A stretch of 64,000 nucleotides of DNA from Glandiceps talaboti. Its lineage: Eukaryota; Hemichordata; Enteropneusta; Spengelidae. Positions 30,529-40,225 of the stretch are shown here, piece after piece; positions within the stretch are counted from its first letter, which is position 1; each line of letters starts with the position of its first letter. The notes under the pieces were generated by a model that did no database searches, was not told the origin of the DNA, and saw nothing but the letters and a program-made list of their open reading frames with translations. The stretch is taken from assembly GCF_964340395.1 (NCBI RefSeq), contig NC_135567.1, forward strand, positions 10,000,484 to 10,064,483, in the 5' to 3' direction. The translations under genes and the position numbers were made by a program.

Positions 30529-31127
30529 CTGCTTGTCATCTATGACAGCACACGGTTTCGAGGATGAGGAGTTTTGGGGTGACACTTTGACCAGGAAATT
30601 TAGCTCGGAAGTAAGAAAAAAACAATTTGACATTGTTATCTGAAAATTAAAAACACATATGTCGATATGAACATTTTCACATTACTTGTTAACATCTGAG
30701 GTAAATGCCATCATACTGTACATATATTTTTAATTCCTGTATTTTATTTATCAAAGAATTGAACATTAAAATTGCTATACTTTTTCCCTTACCAAATAAG
30801 TTTTGTGTTGAGTTTTAATTAACTGTTTTAATATTGTGGTATACTAAGCTTTCAATTTAATTCATATGTAGTTACCAGATAAAAATGTCATAAACTTCAC
30901 AGCTAATGATAAAAAAATGAAAGTTGGTAATACAAACATACTTTACGAAAAATACCGTGTATGACATAGATATACCAAACTTTGTACATTTATGTCTGTG
31001 TATCATTTTTCAAATATGTTTAAAAACTCACAACCAGAGCATATCAACATACCAAACATGTTCAGATCTTCTTTGGATAAGGGACTTGATTGATTGTACA
31101 GTTGGTGACACATGCTGAACTTTTCAC

Positions 31128-31238
31128 CAGCTGCGGTTCAAACAAGTCCCTTATCACCTCCGCCTCACCAAGTAGACTAGGGCATCTACTTTCAACTTCG
31201 TCAACAATACTTTTACACATTTTGTGAATGTTCTTTAG
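31128..31238 (-). CDS. Unknown-family gene exon
   Basis: 37 codons, acceptor CCTTTCAG, donor CTG|GTGAAA, phase 0. LKNIHKMCKSIVDEVESRCP, then SLLGEAEVIRDLFEPQL. Confidence 0.55.
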
Positions 31239-31788
31239 CTGAAAGGAAAAAGAAAGTATTGGTTTGGAATGGTGAGAGACACAGTATGTATGTATATATA
31301 ATGTTGAAGGCTAATATGCACAACTACTCAATATATGTGTAGTTTGGTGATAAATGTTATGACCTGTATTTTTAACCAGGCAAAAATGAAGTTCAGAGAG
31401 GATCTGATTACTATATTATGATTAACCTGATAGCAAAGATACAAATGTATATACATGTACCTTCAAATATATGTCAACATGATTGCCAACAAAACTCTGT
31501 AAGTTGTAAGCCTGCCTCTTTACATGTAAACTTTGCAGGCAACATCAAGTGTTCGGATGATATATCCAGCCTCAGCAGGAATATCCTTTTGTATAGTTGA
31601 TACTTTTGCTTGCTGTAAGTGAGTAATGAGAAGCAAAGAAAATAAAGTAATCTTTATTGTAGATAGTGTGGTAATATATAACTGTGGAAGTAAAACTTAT
31701 TTGTTCTTTGAATGCTTTTGCTATTGTACTCCAAGAAATATGTTACTAGATTTCACATAGGGTTTAGAGATGTTATTAGTCTACTCAC

Positions 31789-31970
31789 TAATGATTGAAG
31801 TTCCTTTCTGTTTTTGTCTTTAGATGACAGCAGTTCCTTGTGATAGGTTTGAGTCTCTATTAAAGTACTATTAGCCTCATCATCTAATAGTATTGCTAGC
31901 AGTTTTTGTTCTAGCTCACCTTCGAACCCTATCTTCTCAGTGATGGCATCTTTCAGGTTCGCTATTTCAA
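31789..31970 (-). CDS. Unknown-family gene exon
   Basis: Phase 1 in, phase 0 out, donor TTA|GTGAGT. VEIANLKDAITEKIGFEGEL, then EQKLLAILLDDE and a helical KELLSSKDKNRKELQSL. Separated from the next exon upstream by a 52-bp intron. Confidence 0.6.
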
Positions 31971-32022
31971 CTGCCATAGCCAGGTACGTTGTAGGTGTTG
32001 AAATTAGCAGGCTGACTTTCAC

Positions 32023-32167
32023 CTGGTGTAGAGTTACTGGTCCCACTGAGAATATCCTTATGTAGTAGTACATACATTTGGACATCCAGTGGCACATAGT
32101 AGCTCTCCAGCAAGTTGAAAAGCTTCAGAAAGATGCCAAGGATGAGATATAGAGCGGGAGGACGCAC
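32023..32167 (-). CDS. Unknown-family gene exon
   Basis: Acceptor TTTTTTTTCCAG, phase 0 in, 1 out. VRPPALYLILGIFLKLFNLL, then ESYYVPLDVQMYVLLHKDIL. Reading on without splicing meets a stop, supporting the 52-bp intron at 31971-32022. Confidence 0.65.
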
Positions 32168-32282
32168 CTGGAAAAAAATAAACAAATGTACATAAAATGT
32201 TATTCCCCATAAAGATTGCTATTAAATTAGGGGCCCCTTTAATGTTTCAATATGTTTTACTTGATTTCAGAACAGTTATTAC

Positions 32283-32453
32283 CTGATCAAGTGGGATACT
32301 GATGAGTATACTTGATACATATTTAACCTTGGTGAATTTCTCATGGTTTTCCAATATGTTATCCAGTGTGCATGCTCGTTGCTGACCCTGTCTCCTTTAA
32401 TGGTTGTTTGGACTTTTCTCTATCCCTGGGGCACCATAGACAGAAGTGTTTTC
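32283..32453 (-). CDS. Unknown-family gene exon with frameshift
   Basis: It begins KHFCLWCPRDREKSKQPLK and ends QQRACTLDNILENHEKFTKV...IPLDQ, but the two halves are in different frames, the shift lying near 32385-32405. The exon length, 171 bp, is one off the phase expected from both neighbours, which agrees with an indel. Confidence 0.6.
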
Positions 32454-32753
32454 CTTTAAAAGAAGGAGTGAAATTTTCAGAATAACAATTTGTGTTACTA
32501 TTGATGCTATAGTAGCAAGTGTGATTATTTTTTTTACAGTTGCTGTAGCAATTATTCTCAATGACTAATCATTGTAGTAATTTAAAGGTTATTTAATCTC
32601 TTTATCATATTATTGCTGACAGTGAGTACATTCATTTGGGAATTTGAAAAAAAAATCTGAAAGGTCTTCAGGTCTAATGTAATCAACACTGTCATATGTT
32701 GCAAGTCTGTGAGTTTAAAGTTGGTTGATAATGTGTAAGAAATGTGCACCTAC

Positions 32754-32830
32754 CAGCAGCTCCTGACAGGCCATACAGTTTGGTTTGAAATTCATAATCA
32801 ACACACATTATTACTTGTATTCTGAGCTCT
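32754..32830 (-). CDS. Unknown-family gene exon
   Basis: Acceptor TCTCTCCAG, donor GCTG|GTAGGT; phase 2 in, 1 out, matching both neighbours. ELRIQVIMCVDYEFQTKLYG then LSGAAG, followed in the next exon by KHFCLWC. Confidence 0.65.
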
Positions 32831-33065
32831 CTGGAGAGAAACAACATAATGCAATTATATTCTCAATATTATGGGTATAAAAGCAATCAGAATTTTTTAG
32901 GTAACTAACATATATTTTGTTTTACCATCAGGTTGTAGTGTATTGGAGTAACCTGTGAGATAACTAGTGTGTTTGAACATTGTGTTATGTAATGTGTTTA
33001 TCGCTATTGCACTTGTTATTACTAACCAATGCTAAAACAAACATTGTTAGGAGCTGACCCGGAAA

Positions 33066-33575
33066 GGGGGGGGGGGGGTACTTCCACCTATTGGGTACGT
33101 GTATACGTATATGTGGCACCATTTCATTTGGGGTAGGGTTTTTCGCTCTTTGGTCTGAAATGGGTACTGTCTTTTGAGAGCTAATGAGTCTAAAATGGGG
33201 TCCACATTTCAAAATTTTTTAATTTTGTTTGGTCTAAAATGGGGTCCTGGAAGGAGCTACTTAAAAAATTCTTGACGAGTTCGAGAATTTACTCCCACTA
33301 ATTCACTGGTTGAGGTAGCATGCACACCCCCTGAAATGCTTGGTATTAGATATCGCCCCATGATGTATTGTTACGTTAACTGCGCATGCGCAACATTGCA
33401 ACCATCGTTCAATCATGCGCCCAACATTGGTCTAAAATGGGGTCTTCTAAAAAGTTGAACGGTCTAAAACGGGGTATTGGTTTTGGGTCAGAATTTGTCT
33501 AAAATGGGGTCTGGGGTCGACAGCATTGGCCACACACCCCTACCGGACCTGGCCAGTGGTACCCCCCCCCCCCCC
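33066..33575. mobile_element. G-capped MITE with TCTAAAATGGGGTC repeats
   Basis: Ends are G13-TAC and GTAC-C14 inverted to each other. Inside, the 14-mer TCTAAAATGGGGTC or a near copy occurs at least five times (about 33190, 33232, 33431, 33468, 33509). A palindromic TGCGCATGCGCA is at about 33381. Non-coding; inserted in an intron of the unknown-family gene. Confidence 0.6.
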
Positions 33576-33749
33576 GGAGCAGACTTGTTGGTTGCATCAC
33601 AAACCCTCAAGTGCATTGTAATACATAATACAATTTGTTAAAATATGATCTGCTTGCACTGTGTTACAGTGTAGAACAGGCGATGGGAGTACTAGTCTAT
33701 AAAAGAGGTTTTAAAATACATCATTGAACCAGCAGCATGTATTACTTAC

Positions 33750-33994
33750 TTCCACTCAAAGCCATCTAAAGTGTCAATATAGCTGTGACTTGTGTCAAAT
33801 GCTAGCTTCAGGTTTTGATAGTTGTCATTGGCTGAAAAGACCAACCACACAGCAGTGTTTTGTCTTGCATTGGGATACTCCAAGTTACATATTTGAAATG
33901 TAAATTTCATAGAGCCACCCCCTTGTCCCCACCAATTTTGATTTGGAGAGTATTATGAGAAATGCTGTTGTTGTGCCATGTGAGTCGCTGGAGT
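33750..33994 (-). CDS. Unknown-family gene exon with frameshift in a G run
   Basis: Acceptor CATTTCAG, donor GGAA|GTAAGT, phase 2 in and out. Its first half reads KLQRLTWHNNSISHNTLQIK then IGGDKG; after a run of five G's the frame breaks, and one base further the sequence resumes as GGSMKFTFQICNLEYPNARQ, then NTAVWLVFSANDNYQNLKLA. The lesion is a single-base loss at about 33925. Confidence 0.65.
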
Positions 33995-34095
33995 CTGAAA
34001 TGAAACCAAAAAGAATTAAAGGAAAATGTGTGTTTTTACCAACAGGTCTTTGAAAATGAAAATTATGTGAATATTCTAGTAGCAATGATACATAC

Positions 34096-34160
34096 TTGTT
34101 ATTTTCAGACACATGTTCTTCAACAACATCCATCAAATTACAGCTGACAAGTTGAGCTAG
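34096..34160 (-). CDS. Unknown-family gene exon (5' limit approximate)
   Basis: Ends AACAA|GTATGT (phase 2), fitting the 33750 exon. EIRLAQLVSCNLMDVVEEHV, then SENNK. The acceptor may be CTGAAATCAG near 34167. Confidence 0.45.
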
Positions 34161-34189
34161 TCTGATTTCAGGTTTTTATTTTCCTTGTT

Positions 34190-34308
34190 TTGTCTTGATG
34201 TTGAAAACGAAAAGGAGGTTCTCTGTATAAACAGACAGTACTAATGAATTTAATTGTCTTATATCTGCAGCCTCAGAACTCAAACTATGCTTCCATCTCC
34301 TCATCCAT
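34190..34308 (-). CDS. Unknown-family gene exon (3' limit approximate)
   Basis: Acceptor AATATTACAG; phase 2 joins 34462 to give QFRKLWMRRWKHSLSSEAAD. The donor was not fixed; a GTACTG near 34240 is possible. Confidence 0.5.
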
Positions 34309-34400
34309 CTGTAATATTAAAGAACAAATATTTTACATGAGTGTATTTTATGATATGAATAGGGTTTTTACCTCTAAAATGAAACTAAGTTAGAATTAAT

Positions 34401-34433
34401 TCAGTACAATACAATACAATACAATACAATACA
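34401..34433. repeat. (AATAC)n microsatellite
   Basis: About six AATAC units. Confidence 0.9.
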
Positions 34434-34461
34434 TGAGATATAAAAACAGTTCTATACATAC

Positions 34462-34742
34462 AGTTTTCGGAACTGGTACCAAGTCAGTTGCATATCTACT
34501 TTCAAGCTTACCCCATCTCCCTCCTTTATGTTTGGTACAATGCCTAGATTGCTGAGAACAGCAGCTCTCTCTTTATTCGTTAAAAGAGTTTTCATTTCAT
34601 GAGCTAGCTGCTCGTGCACTCCAGGCCCTGTACCACTCAGTTGTTGTCCGAGCTTCTTGACTTGACGCCGATTTTTTCTTGTTTTGAGACATGCCTCTGC
34701 ACTGTCCTTACGAGGACGACTCACATATTGTACATGTATTAG
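34462..34742 (-). CDS. Unknown-family gene exon, basic N-terminal region
   Basis: Acceptor TTTGCATAG, donor AAACT|GTATGT; phase 0 in, 2 out. It reads [20 protein letters not shown], then a basic [15 protein letters not shown] and helical [20 protein letters not shown], and [19 protein letters not shown] inside (after GDG) is a possible alternative donor, but the read-through sequence looks conserved. The start of the gene is upstream. Confidence 0.6.
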
Positions 34743-34750
34743 CTATGCAA

Positions 34751-34852
<102 letters not shown>

Positions 34853-35295
34853 GAGACACACAGAGAGATTTTGTTTCACAAAACTGCAGCGAGGAGATTA
34901 AAAAATGAAAAAAATAAATCATAAATGTCAACTGAAACTGATAAGGCTGAATAGTATGTAACAAACAATTTACTAAAACTAGAGCCCCAAACCGTTTATA
35001 GATTTAACATTCTACAATAGATATTTATAATTATTACACTGTGCTTTTGACATGGATCATTTTGATATTTCATACATTGAATTTTAAACTGTCACCAAAC
35101 AGCACAAAAAAGAAGCATGGCTGGCAAAACGTAACGATTGTGTTTAAGTACATGTATGAAAATCAAAGATTCAAAATACTTACAGGACCACCAGTCTTGA
35201 AAGGTAGTGGTGTGCCTGTCCTATATGAAATAACATCGAAACATTACAAAATATGTAAAGATTTAGAATTTTGATTTTCTGCGCATAAAGTATCT

Positions 35296-36245
35296 GGGGA
35301 ACATATGGTAACTTGGTACTTTTGCATGGGATTCAGAGAGTGAAGGTATCATATTACAGGATTGTTTGAATCCAAACTGACCATGTTTGACCATATACAT
35401 GTATAACCATATATTTTGGAATCAGTGTATATCAATGATTCCAAAATATAGGCACATTTTGATCATGTGACCTCATTAAATATTCAATATGGCCGCCACT
35501 ACAGTAAAGTTATTGAATTTTTCACACATTTTTCAATTTGTATTGGTGAACCTAAAAAATCTTCATCTTTTATTGCACTTTTTGTTCAATGTCATAAACC
35601 TGTGAAATGGTCTGCAAATATTATATATGAAAATATTTTGGCTTAACATTTTTTTTTCATCATCATGTACATGGTAAACATATGGTAATTTGATACATTA
35701 GCATGAGATTCAAAAAGTGAAAGTGTCATAATACAGGAGTGCATGAGTCAAAACTGACCAAGTTTCACCAGGTATTACCACATATTTTTGGAATCAACAT
35801 ATGACAGTGATCCCAAAAATATGCACATTTTGATGACATCACCTCATTCAATATTCAAAATGGCCACCACCACAAGAAAGTTATTGAATTTTTCACACAT
35901 TTTTCAATTTGTATTGGTAAACTTAATTTTTTTTTATTTTTCATAAACGTTAGTGTTCATTGTCAAAAACCTGTGGAATGACTGCAAATATTATCTAATA
36001 TGTCAATATTTGGACACAAAGTCTTGGTTTTTAGTTTTAATGTATATGGTAAACATATGGTAATTTGATATATCTGTATGACATGCAAACAGTGAAAGTA
36101 TCGTATTACAAGATTACATGTGTCCAAACTGACAAAGTATGACCTGGTATAACCATATATTTTTAAAATCAAAATGAAACACTGATTCCAAAAATATGCA
36201 AATTTATGTCTCATGGCCTTATTAAATATTCAAAATGGCCTTTGA
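35296..36245. repeat. Three-unit tandem repeat, about 375 bp each
   Basis: Units start with AACATATGGTAA at about 35301, 35676 and 36052. Each carries ATTACA(G/A)GATT, CCAAACTGAC, ACCATATATTTTT and a TATTCAAAATGGCC block before a TTGAATTTTTCACACATTTT segment (absent in unit 3). Noncoding. Confidence 0.8.
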
Positions 36246-36249
36246 TACA

Positions 36250-36860
36250 CAACAATCATAGCTTTCTTGATATTATTTCTGTATTTTGAAGGTGAAACAC
36301 AAGACTTTGTGAGTTCCGTATCATTCCATTACTCAGTATCAATTGGTTGTGCCTTAGCATACAAATATACAACAACAAATAATTGCTATGACATAAAATT
36401 ATCTTTATTTTTCATTAAATACTGACTGTATGTGGTAAACGTATAGATATCAGAAACATCTAGAAATTCAAAATGTGAAAATAACATACAACTTGAGCAC
36501 TGTGTCCAATGTGACTTCTCATTGTTTAATATGAGTGTAGAGATTCCAACATTACTTCATGGGTGAACTACATGTACAAGTAAAACTGTAAAACCCTGTT
36601 GGAACCGGACGATAACAAACAACAAGACACTAACAACATTATGTATGATCCCCTCAACTAAACTAGTGATACAGAATTAGAATTTGAGGTACAAACAGCT
36701 ACATGTATACAGCATTATTTGTTATATGAGCGTTATACAATATTAGAAGATACAAAATACCGGTATGTGGAAAATTGATCGATCAGTCAATTACATGCTC
36801 GCTGACCCCTGTGGTACTGATCACATAAAACCTGCCCTCTATGGTAAAATCCTACATAAT
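36250..36860. other. AT-rich spacer
   Basis: No gene or repeat family recognised. Confidence 0.4.
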
Positions 36861-37435
36861 GACCTCATTGCATTAAATGGCTAATTTGTCATTTATCATG
36901 TTTCTGATATTTAATTTTTTTACTTTTTGTTTTGTTTCTGAATCCTCAACAGCATCACGATTTAAAAATCAGATGAAAAAAAAATAAAATGTCATTTTAT
37001 TTTGATCTAATCCAAATATGGCCTAGACCATACAATTCAATATGGCGGTCCCTAAGAGTCACGTGACAATGTTACAGTTCCAGCTTCACGCATACATTAA
37101 TCATTACACTCGGTTGCAAGACTTTGCTTGCCTGGCACTTGCTATTACTCTGTTTTAATCTACACATGCAAAATTAGGTATCTATCACTACAAGTTAAAA
37201 AAAATATTTATGTATTTTTGAGGGGAATACAACTTTATGGATAATTCCACCTTAATATTTTTGAACACATATAAATTATTTCTACCGACTCTGTGAGCAA
37301 AGTCTCTCTGAAACATCACCTCTCTCTGAAATAGAGGCTTGGAAATTGATAAATCTGATCCAGATAACTCTTGCTTTAAGCAGAGAAGTAAATAAGCAAG
37401 TTATCTCTTTCAATCAATCAATCAATCAATCAATA

Positions 37436-37506
<71 letters not shown>

Positions 37507-37880
37507 TAATCAAAAACATTTGTATAGAGTGAAACTCCAATACGACGTAGTGTTCTATGGTACTGAACGCGAACAGTAGTGATCAAATTTAAAAGCAAGA
37601 AAAAGCTCTTGCGAACATATGTGTCTTGATGTCCTTGAATTTATCGACAGTTGACGAAGAAAGAAGTTCAAGTGATATAGCGTTCCATAAGACTGGTGCT
37701 GCTCGTGCGAACACACGCTCACGCTATGCATTTGTATTACTGCTGTTTCACACCATTTGAATCCTACTCTCGGTTACCAAGCAACACTACGTCACTTCGG
37801 GAACGAGCTAGAGTCTGGAATATTTCAAGTATTTATTGTGTAAGGAGGAAAGTGGTCGTTCTTCGTCGTTTTGAAATAAT
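36860..37880. repeat. Left arm of a large inverted repeat (partner 45595-46515)
   Basis: Reverse-complement similarity with the right arm is collinear over the whole arm: CATTGCATTAAATGGCTAAT at 36868 with its complement at 46495, the GGCACTTGCTATTACTCTG block at 37134 with 46192, the (AATC)n tract and the LINE segment below. The loop, about 7.7 kb, holds the triplicated signal-peptide exon and the trefoil exon. Confidence 0.85.
37411..37740 (-). mobile_element. LINE 3' fragment (CR1-like) with (GATT)n tail, minus strand
   Basis: Minus frames read RAAPVLWNAISLELLSSSTV then DKFKD, the usual end of CR1-type ORF2 proteins (APVLWNxLPxELRSSSxVxxFK). The (AATC)n at 37411-37505 is the element's 3' tail. 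Confidence 0.7.
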
Positions 37881-38557
37881 TATAGAAATATGATGGCTCA
37901 ACAACTTGTTTTCTCAGAAACCGTTCATGTACAGTATTTCGCTGCCATACAGTATTATAAAATCATTAAATGTTGATGTCATTTTGATCTCTGAAAACTT
38001 GTGTTTGAGGACTAATGCATTTGTTTCGTGATTTAATCGGATAATGGGTTTCAGCTTTCTTACAATACCAAAAGTTGAAAATTATTTTTTTTTCTATTTA
38101 GAGATTATTAGTATTTGTCACTCACCAGTAAACCATTGTGTACCAGCATCTAACAAAAAACACTATTTGTGCCAATTACGTAATTTGTAATAAACAAGTG
38201 TAAATTTTGATGACCCTGAAACTGTTCTCTCTCCAGTGAAAACATGGTACAAAGTTGTTTACATTTGTATTTTGTTCCCAAAATTTTGTAATAATACCTA
38301 TTTGAACCTGTTGCAAAGTTACGCGTATGGAAACAACAATCAAAGGGTACAAACGAGGATAAAAGTTACCATATTACATTCTTATGATCTCTTTTAAAAA
38401 TCGATGAATGGATTCCATTGCGAGCGATTATATCATTGGAAATCGCCTCAGAGAACTCGCAAAAAAAAACATTTTTAAAAAGCTCAAGATGTCACGTATT
38501 TTAAAGAGTGCGGTTCTCTGTTTGTTAGTCTGTTAGCCAAACAAGCACACGAGTGTC

Positions 38558-38640
38558 ATGTCTGTTAAGTTAAACATGGACGATAAGAAGAGGACCTTCA
38601 ACGTTTATGATATTGTGATTTTCTGTATTTTCTTGTTATA
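38558..38640 (+). pseudogene. Dead copy 1 of the signal-peptide exon
   Basis: [20 protein letters not shown] then IFCIFLL and TAA. Sequence after IFL is replaced by duplicated intron sequence, so the cleavage region and donor are lost. Confidence 0.8.
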
Positions 38641-39594
38641 AACTTTTTGAACAATGTTTTGTTGGTTCATAATGTATTTCACTATTTTTCTCGACCATCG
38701 GAAGTTTTGAGGTATCAAATAACGATGGAAATCAGTGCCTTAGCTTTCAAATAATTTTGCAAATTAGCAAGGTATTTTCACTGTTGATTATGCGAATAAC
38801 TAAACAACTTTTCGAACTACTTTATGTTTGTAAATATTGCCAGCGACCACTACGTTACATCATGATAATATTGTAATATGGAATATACTTTGGTTGATTC
38901 TGAACATTAAAACGATTTGTTTAATTTGAATTATTTTGAACTTTCTGAAAATTAATTTTATGATCAACAAAAAAAAAATAAATCTGACCCGAGGCACGCG
39001 CCAGCGACTACGACCACCGATGACATCATCCTCAGGACAATCAACCAGCCAGAACGCAGTCAATCAATTCCAACAGTTATGCGGAATGTTTTGAAAACAC
39101 ATATTAGCGGTGGATCTTTCAATTTCACATTTCATCTCTGTCAAAGTTCTAGTCAGTGTGTTTACATTATAAAATGCTGCAGACAATCCGTAATCTTTTC
39201 CGATTCTGATGACGACTAACTTTTATAATATTGTACATTTTGAAAGTTTTGGCTGAATTACTATTATATAGGACACTAAGAATACCACGCTATTGTAATG
39301 TATCTGTTTCTACTTCTACAATAATCGTGTATGTATTTCTTCTTATTGGTTTTGTGAATGAATCAAAGCATAGCTCAGCTAGCTAGCGAAGGCAGGTCAA
39401 CACGTAATTTGCATATCAATACTTATTGTTGTTGACAACAAATCATCGCTCATAATTCACGTGTCTGACCTCTGCCTGACCTGAATGACATGAGCTGGTG
39501 ACATGATACATATTCATGCGAATATGTTGTTCGCCCTTCACACCTTCATTTTATTGCATTTTTGGTTTACATATGTAATAATAACAGAACTGCA

Positions 39595-39759
39595 TGACCT
39601 GGCAATGGACGTTATTGGCATACAGAAGTTAATTTCATGAGTGATTCTGTTTATACTGCTTTATTTTCACTCGCTATCGCTGCTGAAAATACGCGGCAGA
39701 ATAAACCGAATCACTCATGAAAATTAGTTCTGTATGCCATACCGTCCATTGCGAGGTCA
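39595..39759. repeat. Foldback element in duplicated block, copy 1
   Basis: Arms of about 58 bp (TGACCTGGCAATGGACG at left, CCGTCCATTGCGAGGTCA at right) enclose a loop with TCACTCGCTATCGC. The copy at 42371-42480 is shorter. Confidence 0.75.
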
Positions 39760-40098
39760 TTTTTTCATATTATTTATTTCTTAAATGTGTTATTATTACC
39801 CAATAGAACCTTTTTGTCGAGATTACATACACTTAAAAACAAACAAAAGGGATAAATTAGGACAACAGTAAATAAATAAATAGGCACAGCGTTCTTTAAA
39901 AAATATCCACTTACATGACCAGACTACGATCTCAAGATCTTAAGAAATAATCGATGAGTGCCATTGCGAGCGATTATATCATTGGAAATCGCCTTAGAGA
40001 ACTCGCAAAAAAGCTATTTTTAAAAAGCTCCAGATGTCACGTGTTTTAAAGGGTGCGGTTCTCTGTCAGTTTGTTAGCCAGACAAGCACACAAGTGCC

Positions 40099-40225
40099 AT
40101 GTCTGTTAAGTTAAACATGGACGAGAAGAAGAGGACCTTCAATGTGTTTGGTATTGTGATTTTCGGTATTTTCTTGAAGACAGCATTCGTCGATTGTCAG
40201 GAGTTTGGCGTTTCTGCTAATGACG
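40099..40225 (+). CDS. Mosaic gene exon 1: signal peptide
   Basis: [20 protein letters not shown], then [20 protein letters not shown]: charged n-region, hydrophobic core [11 protein letters not shown] and a plausible cleavage after VDC or CQ. Ends GACG|GTACGT, phase 1. An in-frame ATG at 40117 is an alternative start. Of three genomic copies only this one is intact. Confidence 0.75.

Larger units (their letters stand above)
30323..34742 (-). pseudogene. Multi-exon gene of an unknown, apparently multicopy family (frameshifted)
   Basis: Ten minus-strand exons: 34462-34742, ~34190-34308, ~34096-34160, 33750-33994, 32754-32830, 32283-32453, 32023-32167, 31789-31970, 31128-31238, 30323-30528. 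Most joins are phase-consistent. Landmarks in order: [107 protein letters not shown], and a basic end KPKIKKRKTEE. From memory and unverified, IGGDxG, GDYEF, YGLSG and CLWC recur in an uncharacterised repetitive family of invertebrate genomes; conserved Asp residues hint at a transposase-like nuclease, which is inference. One base is missing in a G run near 33925 and the frame shifts near 32400, so this copy looks dead. Confidence 0.6.
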
